From Certhia americana (Eukaryota > Chordata > Aves > Passeriformes > Certhiidae): DNA of 64,000 nucleotides. The DNA lies in the NCBI GenBank assembly GCA_018697195.1, contig CM031870.1, forward strand, positions 71,852 to 135,851. Reading direction: 5' to 3'. The notes beneath the pieces were generated by a model, which was not told the DNA's origin, made no database searches, and saw only the letters and a program-made list of their open reading frames with translations. Shown here piece by piece: positions 12,301 to 21,300 of the stretch. Position numbers and translations under genes: made by a program. How positions within the stretch are numbered: position 1 is the stretch's first letter; every line of letters begins with the position of its first letter.

Positions 12301-15300
12301 AGAACGGGCTCAACACCAGGGCAAAAACGTGAATCAATGCAAGCCCACCCTGCAGGAGCTGCAGGAAGGGCACCCTGTGCTCCCCAGAACTGACCCTGCA
12401 CTGCCCAGGGTGCTGTGGATGGATGCTCATCCAGGGACTGTCCCCCTCCAAGGGGACAGGGTCTCCACTTGGACCCCCCCAGCGCTGAGGCTGGGCTGGA
12501 TTATTCATGCACACTTGCAGCTGTGTTTTTTTCTTAATCATCAGCTCCAAGGAAGCAGCAAGGCACGGAGGCACCGGTGGGACCGGCTGCTGCTGAGAGG
12601 CACGAGAAGCAAATCCGGCAATTTCTGCCAAATTCAGCATCCAGCTCAGGGCGAGGGGGGGGTCTGCACTCTCCAGACAGGCTGGGGCTGCCCAGGTGCC
12701 TTCTGCACTTGGCTTTGGGAGGAAAATGGTCCTTAAGAGGGAGTTGTTCCATGGTTGGGAACACAGGACACACAGCCAGCTCGCTCTGAGAGGATGTGCC
12801 AGGCACTGGGGACAGTCCAGACTCGCTCCTGCTGAGGAGGAGCAGCAGCCCTGGCGTGGGGCAGGACCCCCAGCTCCTTCTCAGCCCAGCACACATCACA
12901 CACGGGGCTCAGGGCCACTGGCTCTCCCCCAGAAACAGCGTTAATGCCACCGAGCCTTGGCTGGGATCGTTGCCTTGGTGATGCTGCGCAGGCAAAGCTG
13001 GAAAAGCCAAAGCCTCCATTTCCCCCCCCGTGTGTCACCGAGGCTTGGCAGGCACGGGGAGAACGTCCCGAGACACAGGCAGATGGCACAAGGGCTGGAT
13101 GTGATGGCTTCATGACACCTGACCCAAGCAGCTGGGCACGGCTCCCACCACTCCCCTGCTTTCCATAAAATACATACAAAAACCCCACACAAAATGGAAC
13201 AAAACCTGTCCAGGTGTTCACACCAGGACCAGTCACATCCTTAGGGATGTGCTAATGGTTTTATGGCCCCTAGAAGATTTGGTCCCTTCCTGCCTGCTGA
13301 CCTCCTGTGGGTAGAACTGCCTCAGCCCCACCACACCAACATCTTCCTGAGAAGCATCTCTGAGATCCCCAAAGCACCCATTAAACTCCTCCTCACCCTG
13401 GGACAATCACAGCCCAGGGCAGTGGACATCACCCTTTAAAAGCTGAAGCTCCACAAGCTCCCAACTCACGTTAGTTATGATCAGGGAGAAACACTTTTTC
13501 CCAGTGGAGCCATAAAGATGAATTATTTGCTGTTGCTTCCCAGAGATTCACCAATGCCTCAGGGCAATGACTCGACGCTGAGCCAGGATTAAAAATGCTG
13601 TAAGTCCCTGGTAGACAAACAAAGCTGTGTGAGCTCCAAGGCTCTGCTGGGATCCTGAGCCAGGGCAGCTCTGGCACACTGGGATGGAGCCAGGAGCCAC
13701 ATGGGCAGTACTCAGCTCTGCCCCTGGTGCCAACAACAAAATATTTTGTTTCCAAAGGCTCTGCAGGTAAAGGCTTCAATCCCTCAACCCCCCATTGCCG
13801 TAGGAACAGTGTGTGCCCCATCACCACCCAAGGACAGGGCACACCACAGCTGCCTCCACCCACCCCAAACACAGCTCTGACCTGCCTGGATGGGGGTGGA
13901 TTTTCCCATTTTTTTCCCAGTTTTTCCCCATTTTTTTTCCCCAAAGAGGATGACCTGCTGGTGCTCACTGCTCCAGGCTTTGGCACGTTTGATTGCTGCC
14001 CTGCTTTTGGCCACGGTGATGCTCAGTGCCACCATCACAGGGTCCAGCAGAGCCCCGTGAATGGGACCAACCCCTGGCTCAGGTCTGAAGGAAAAGGGGA
14101 GAAGGGAAAGGAGTTTTTCAGGGAAGAACAGCACAGAACACAGAGCGAGCTCAGAGCCAGCCCCTGTCACTGCAGCACTGCCAAAGCCAGGACTGGCACC
14201 TCACCCTTCCCCACAGAGACCATCAACATCCACCCCGGGAATAACCCAAAGCCTGCCGGGAGCAATAATTAATTAACAAAACGAGGCAGCGGCTCAGCAA
14301 AGAGGCAACAAGGGCTCAGGGGACAACAGGAGCTGAGCAAGGCAGAGCCATGGGGCAGGGATGCCCCAAATACCCATCCCAGGGGCAGTTTGGGGGGGTT
14401 AGAGACACCCCAAACCCCACCTGTCCCCCCTTTCCTGGCTGCCTTCCCTCCGCTTTCAAAGAACAACCCAGTTCTGCACAGCTGAGTTCAATATTTTATC
14501 ACAAATAAAAGATGAAAGTGAAATTAAGCCAAATGTATTCCATTAAATATTGAAACCATTTAGACTTACTCTGGCCCCATTTAAATGTTTTACTGACTAT
14601 AAAATGCTCCCTCTCAGGTCCTGGCACCAGGAGAGGATCCAGCCTGGCTCGGATCATGGCAGTGGATGCTCCAGTGCCCAAATTGGCCTCTCCAGAGCCA
14701 ATTTCCCACCTGGCAGCAGCCAGAGAGGAGCCAACCGTGTGTCCACAGCCTTCCCCAGCCCCAGCTCCTGCTCAGCCTGCTCCTTCCCAGTGATCCTGCC
14801 AGGCTGGAGAAGGGCAGGGATCTGACCCACACCCCCAGACACACTGTGGATGGGTGAGATTTGCATTTCCCAGCTGAGTTTCCCATGGTTCCCATACTCT
14901 GTAGGGGTTTTGGGCTCCCACACAGCTCTAACCAGGAGGATACAGAGGCAGGTTATGCTGAGCACTTTTACAACCTCCCTCCTTCCGCCAGCAGCTCCCA
15001 AATTTGTGATTTCCTTGCCTTCTCCTGACACTGCAGCTCCTGAGCAGCCCAGGCCTTCTGCTCTCCCCCTGAGCTAATTAAAACCATTATTCCAACCACC
15101 CCAGGCCAGGCCAGACCCACAGGGACACCAGCTATCAACAGGCACCAGGAAGCCACCAAGAAGCAGCAGGGCTGCAGGATCCTGGAGACCCTTCCAGAAG
15201 CATCTCACAAACCCCACATCCCCAGCGCTGTGGTGTCAGCTGGAACAGATACAACATTCCACATCCAAACTATTCTGGGTGGTATTTCTGACACCAAGGA

Positions 15301-18300
15301 GGTGGAGAAGGCACCTTCCCACCATCCTGCAAAGAGGATTAAGCTGGTTAAGAGTTTTCTTAACCAGGCTCTGGGCCTGGCTGCCACTCCAGCTGCTCAA
15401 GCACTTCTTTGCTTTGAAGACATTCATCTTCCTTCTGTGCCTTCCCCAAGGCAGGAATGGAGTCCCTTGCCCACTGGGATCACCGCCTGCACACGGCGGT
15501 TTGCATCTCCCTGCTGTGCTGCAGAACTGGGGGTTATTATTTCCCAAAAGCAAGAGGCAGAGGAGGATGAATGAAAACCCTGGGCGCTGCGAGGAGCGGG
15601 CACCGCTCGCAGCATCTCTTGGCAACTGAGCCCCTGCATGCAAATGACAGGCACCGACTGCAAAGCTGTGTGTCCCTCTGCAAGGCAGGCAGCAGCCACG
15701 GCAGGAGAAGCAGGGCTTGGAAATTCCCCGTGGGAAATGGGGAAAAAAAACTGCCCCAAGAGCCCATCTTGGGAGCAGGGAATGGGCAGCAGCAGTTGGG
15801 GGGGAGCGGCGCCCTCAGGGTGACACACGGGCACAAGGTGTCCCAGCTGGGCTAGACTGCCAGGATCTGCCTCCTTGTGATGGATTTGGGCACAGCTGGA
15901 CCCTACAGCTCCGGTGACAGCATCGTGTCCATACCCTGGAATCAGGCAGAAGGGGTGGGAGCATCGCAGGAATCATCAGAGACTCCTGGAATGGTTTGGG
16001 TTGGAAGGGAAGATCTCAAAGACCCTTCAAGATCTCTCAATCCCCTGCTGCGGGCAGGGAGCCTTCCACTAGACCAGGCTGCTCCAAATCCCATCCAACT
16101 TGTCCTTGAATACTTGCAGGGATGGAAATCTGCTCTGGGCAAATTAAACCCAGCTCTCCATACAGTGAGAAACGCAAAAATATGAAATCAGCTACTGGCT
16201 GCTATTAAAATTCATCCAGCAATGGGAACTGCAGAACAAACTGATTTTCAGACAAAGGGCTGCTGGAAACACACAGAAATATGGAATGGTTTGGGTTGGA
16301 AGGCACCTTAAAGGTTCATCCAGTCCCAAGAATTTGCCATGGGCATACTCAAGGAGGGAGCACAGGCATCCCCTGCTCCTGCCCCACCCTCCCCATCCTG
16401 GTTGCACCTCTGTTGCCACTGGCTTGAAGGGGAATTTGGTCCAAGCAACTTGGCAGCACCAAGGTGTATCTCCCAGGAAAAGGCCACTTCCCTGCAGAGC
16501 TCCAGCCCTGGAGACCAACCTAAATCCATCCCCCTGCAGCAAACCCCCATCCTGACCCCACACAGCAAAAGAGAGACTAAAAACTCTGCCCAGTGCCCCA
16601 CTTCCTTCCCTCCAACATCCAGGGCTAATTTTGCACAGAAAGACACTGAAATTAATTTATTTCCATTTCTTTCTTCTGGCCTAAGCAGCTCCCCTCCCAC
16701 TTTTTCCAGACTGATCCATCAGAAAAATGAGCCCTGCTAATGCTCTGTGCCAACCGCTGAGATAAAAGCCAGCCCTTGGCTTTCAGGAGGCTCCAGGTTG
16801 CTCCAGCCCTTCAAAAAGAGGAACTAGGCAAAGGCTGGGAGGGCTGGGCTGTGGGCTGGGCTGTTGGCAGGGATGTGGGTGCCCACTGGGGACCAGCAGA
16901 TGCTCTCAGCACACCCAGGAGCAGTCTGGGTCACTGCTGCTCTGCACACCCTGCAGGGCTGCAGCAAAGGTTCCCATCCTCCTCCGAAGCTCAGCTCGCT
17001 GCAGGAGCTGGGGGCAGCCCAGGAAAGGTCCAGACACAATAAAAACCAAGCAGAGATGCCACGAATCTCCCACGTAAAAAAAGAAAAAAAAAAAAAAAAA
17101 AACCAACAAAAACCCCACATTACACACCGCCGATTCCACCCCTGAGCCGCACAGGGCTGAGTGTAATCAGGAGTCCTTAGAGCTCAGGGCCACTTGTGAC
17201 AGGTTTTATTTACAGCACGGGGCTGTCCCAGATTAACCACGGCACAAGCAAGGTTGGAGCAGGGCACGGGAGCCTCTCGAGGGGCTGGGGAGCAGCTGAA
17301 GCCCCTCAGAGCGGGGGTGAACCTGCAGGCATCAAAGCTGAGCCTTCAAAGGAAAGGAAAATATCCCCTGTGCCCACTGCCTGCCCTGCAGCTCCCTCCT
17401 GCTCCTCCTCTCGCTGCCAGGGTGATGCTGCTCTGCTCCCTTGTCCTCGGGGCAGTGACAGAGCAGTGACACCCGGCAGAGCACCCAGAGAAGCCCCCCT
17501 GCCCTGAGCTCCACCAGAAAGTTCCATCCCCCTGATGAACACGGGAACTGCCACCCCTGCCGATGCAAAGAAGCTCATTAGCACCTGTCCCCAGGGAGAA
17601 AAGGCTCATCCGTAATTTTTTTTTTTTTTTTTTTACTTTTATGTTCTTCTCCTTTCAGGTCCAATTAGTACAAAAATCTTCCCTTGCCCAACCCTGCAAA
17701 GCTCGGGGCGGTGAGGACAGCCCCACGGAGCCTGGGTGTCACTGGGGACAGGGACACAGAGGGGACACAGAGGGTTCACCTTTGGCTTCTCTGCTTTGTC
17801 AAGACCTCCCTGCCATCACTCAGCTCTCACGACAGGACACAATCCCCCCCTGGCTGCGCAGTTTGAATTTCTGTCGAGGTTTTCTGCAAGAAGAGGCAGC
17901 ACCTCCCGTGGCACTGAGAAAATCAGGATTCACACCCCTGAGCACTACACCTGCTCTGTTCCAGGAGCCCCCTTCTCCCTGGAACCCGAGTATGAAGTCA
18001 GGGAAGCACACAGGGAGCTGCTCTGCCCTCACCACTGCAGATCTGTGGGGAGAGACCCTCCGTGAGCAGAGGCACTGCCAGGATTCCCCAGACAGGACCC
18101 CGTGCCATGGCAGGGGAGGGCAGGAATTAAACCCCTCATTATCTAGCAATGAAGGTGACACGTGTGACCCAGATGCTGAAGGCAGTGAGGGGTTTGTCCC
18201 CCCACCCTGGAGGGAGCAGCTCAGGAATTCAGAGATGTTTCTGCTCAGCCAAAGCTCTGCCTGGCACAGGACCCCTGGGCCCAGGGCTCTGCCTCGATGG

Positions 18301-21300
18301 CACCCACAGTGGGGGCTCACCCAGCACTGCACCCCCAGCCAAATCCTCAGCTCAGGGACACCCTAGCCCTGTCCCAGCTGAACTGGGAAGGCTGGAATCA
18401 TCCCAGGAGCTAAAGATGCTCCCCCAGCAACCCAAATTTTCCTGGGATAGAACACTGAGGGCTCAGCACCTCCAAAGCTCGAAGCCAACAGGTGCCATTT
18501 TGATGCCTTTTGTAACATTACAATCATCTTTATTTCCCCAGCATCAGTGGTTTGTTTTCCAAACACATTCAGATCAACATCCTTCTTTGTTTAAGAGATG
18601 ATAATAAACAAACACGTCGCGGGGAGGTTCTCCCTCACATAAAACAGTGGGAGGGAACAAACCTCAGGGGCCATTAGGAATAGTAACGCCAGATTAATTT
18701 GAAATGGGTTTCTATTCATTTACATTCGCTCCGGCCTGCGTAATCCATTAGCCATAGCTTTGGGTGCATCTAATGGTTTGACATCCTTAAAAATGAGCCA
18801 CGGATCCTGGAGCCCACTGGGACCAGTGGATGGACTGGGAGAGGAGGAAGCTGGGCTGGCGTGGGGGCTGCCCCCAACACGGCTCCATCCCATTCCAGAG
18901 CGCTTTTAGGGACCAGATGGCATCAGCAGGAGTGGAGATGGTGCCCAGCACAGTGCCAGGAGCTGGGCAGCTCCATCCCCAGTGGTTTCCTGAGCCAGGA
19001 TGGGCCCCAGGGACCCGGCAGGTCCCAAACCAAGGTCGTGCGTGCACAGGAGCGCAGCTGCCACACGCACTGGCCTTGGCAAGGTCCCTGCAGCCTCCGG
19101 TGCCAGCGAGGCTCAGAATCTGGCACAAACCCTGCCAAAACCCCAAAATAAACCCCCTGTGCTCGCTCAGCACCCCTCGCAGCGGGCCAAAGAGAACACA
19201 GCAAACCCCAGTGACACCTTCCCACCGCTGCCACCTCACAAACCCCCTGCCAAACTCCGGGGCTGTGACGGGAAGGAGCTGTGATACGCCAGCTCCGTGA
19301 TTAAAAAGACACAAATTAAAACCAGCAGAAGCCTCCAGTGTTGCCACCCCTGAGCATCATCTGCACGGCGGAACCCACGGCGAGAGGGACAATTACCAAA
19401 CTGGATTATCCTGGTGGGAACAGGGAGGCACATCAAAAAACTATTTCCGTGTCCCCCCCAAAATTATGAATGCCTTACAAGGATGACAATAATGAGTTTT
19501 AGGGCATACATGTGATCTCCCCCACTGTATAATCTGCCCATTTCGGAGACATACAGCTCTAGCAGCTCTATTAGAGAAGTAAATTAACTCTAATTTGATT
19601 GCTTCTCAGTAACACTCATTTCAGCGCTCTAATCAATAAGTCACAGGGTTTTATGGCTGCCCTCTGTATCAATCACTGCAATCTGTAATAAAATGCTTTT
19701 ATTTGAAGAACACCTGAAACACTGTGTAATTACCTTTGTATAAAATTACAGCCCCCAGTTTACCCATTTCACCTGCAGCAGCCCCCAGCCTCGCTAGGCC
19801 ATGGCACATCCCTTCTTTCCTTAGGGTTTTCTGAGCTGTCCTTCAGCTCTTCCCAATGTCACTGCACCAGCCAGTTATCACTCACTCCCCAGCCAAGCAG
19901 CAGGTTACAAGAGACACTCATCTCCCAGAAATCCTCCAAGAAAAGCGAAGATCTGAGATCCTGCTGGGAAAAGGCAATTGGGAAGAGGCAACACTGGCAT
20001 GTGGCATCACCAGCAGCTCTTCACAGCACCCACCAGAGCATCCAAACAGAGCCAAATCCATGGCACAGAGAGATGGCAGGGCAGGGGGAGCAGCACTGCC
20101 CAGACAGCCTGGGAGGTGACAAACTCACACCTGGGAGGGAGCAGATGGTTGCTTGGGGACTGGAGAGGGACAGGGAGCAGCTGATCCTGGTGCCAGCGAG
20201 CCAAGCCAGGCGCGGCTGCTGCTTTGGTGGCAAAACTGCCTCGTGCCCTGCACAGCTGCTGTAAAAAGCTCTTTGGTGCCACCAAAAAAAGTCACCATTC
20301 CTGTGGCTCTGCTGTCCCACCCTACAGGTGGGGATCCCCCTTGACTGACTGAACCACAGAGACCCCAGGGAGCCCCCCCAGCTGACAGGGAAACACGGCC
20401 AAGGATTACAAGGGTTGTACCTGGTTGGTACTCAGGTGTTCCTGCCTGGCAAAGGATGCTCTGGGCACACTGGGGCATTGCAGGGCATGATTTAATGCCT
20501 TTCCTTCCCCCAATCCACCTGTTATTGCCTGTATGGAGCAAGATCCCACTGTCCTCGCTGGAGCTGCTCAGCCCCTGTGACTCTCCTGGCATTGGGATGC
20601 TTCAGCTGCTCCCAAACCAAACTGAGACTCTGAGATCCCTCAGCACAACCAGCATGCCAAAGCTGTGCTCAGGAGATTCTGCCAGGACATTCTGGTTTAT
20701 ATCAGTTTGGGTTTCATCGTTTCAAGGGAAAAAAAAACCCAAACAACTCTTAAAAAACACCAAAACTGCCTTAGGGAAATATTTTCATGGGCAGATGTCA
20801 GGCCTCAGCTGTTACAGGAATTATCCCCAGGATCCTGAGCAGAAGACACGCTCCCCCCATCCCTGTGCAAAGCTGTAACAAAGATTCTGCTGCTGCTGCC
20901 CTCACACCCAGAGTACCCTGATACAGCTGGTGAGGTTTAAATCCTCAAAAAATCCCTCACCCACCTGGCAGACCCCCGGGAAGGGCCGAGGCCCGGGCTC
21001 TTACCCTGAAGTCGATTCCCACCGTGGAAATGAAGCTGCCGGCGAGGAAGGCGCCGTCCTTGAAGCGCACCAGCAAGCAGGTCTTGCCGACCCCTGAATC
21101 ACCCACCAGCATCACCTGCAGGGAGGGAGGGAGGCAGGGAGGGTGTCAGGGAGGCAGGGAGGGTGTCAGGCTCCAGATTTTGGGAAGGCAGCCCCACTGC
21201 CCCCTCCATCACAGCAGCGGGCAGCAGATGCTCGAGGGGAAGAGGCACATCCAAGAGCGATGTCCTCAGGGGAGGGTGGGGAAAGATCCACAATGGGATT

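Larger units (their letters stand above)
3947..21004. other. RAB26 intron 2 (17 kb)
   Basis: This large intron separates the P-loop exon from the interswitch exon. Most of it is GC-rich sequence without exon signals. Interspersed repeats are few: CR1 pieces at 6469-6619, 10318-10351, 15984-16126 and 16281-16350. There are A/T homopolymer tracts at about 6762, 10422, 17078 and 17618. Several AT-rich islands (about 7140-7280, 7570-7665, 9350-9545, 11765-11905, 14470-14610, 18605-18790, 19450-19765) contrast with their surroundings and are the best candidates for function. I found no further exon on either strand. Confidence 0.75.
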
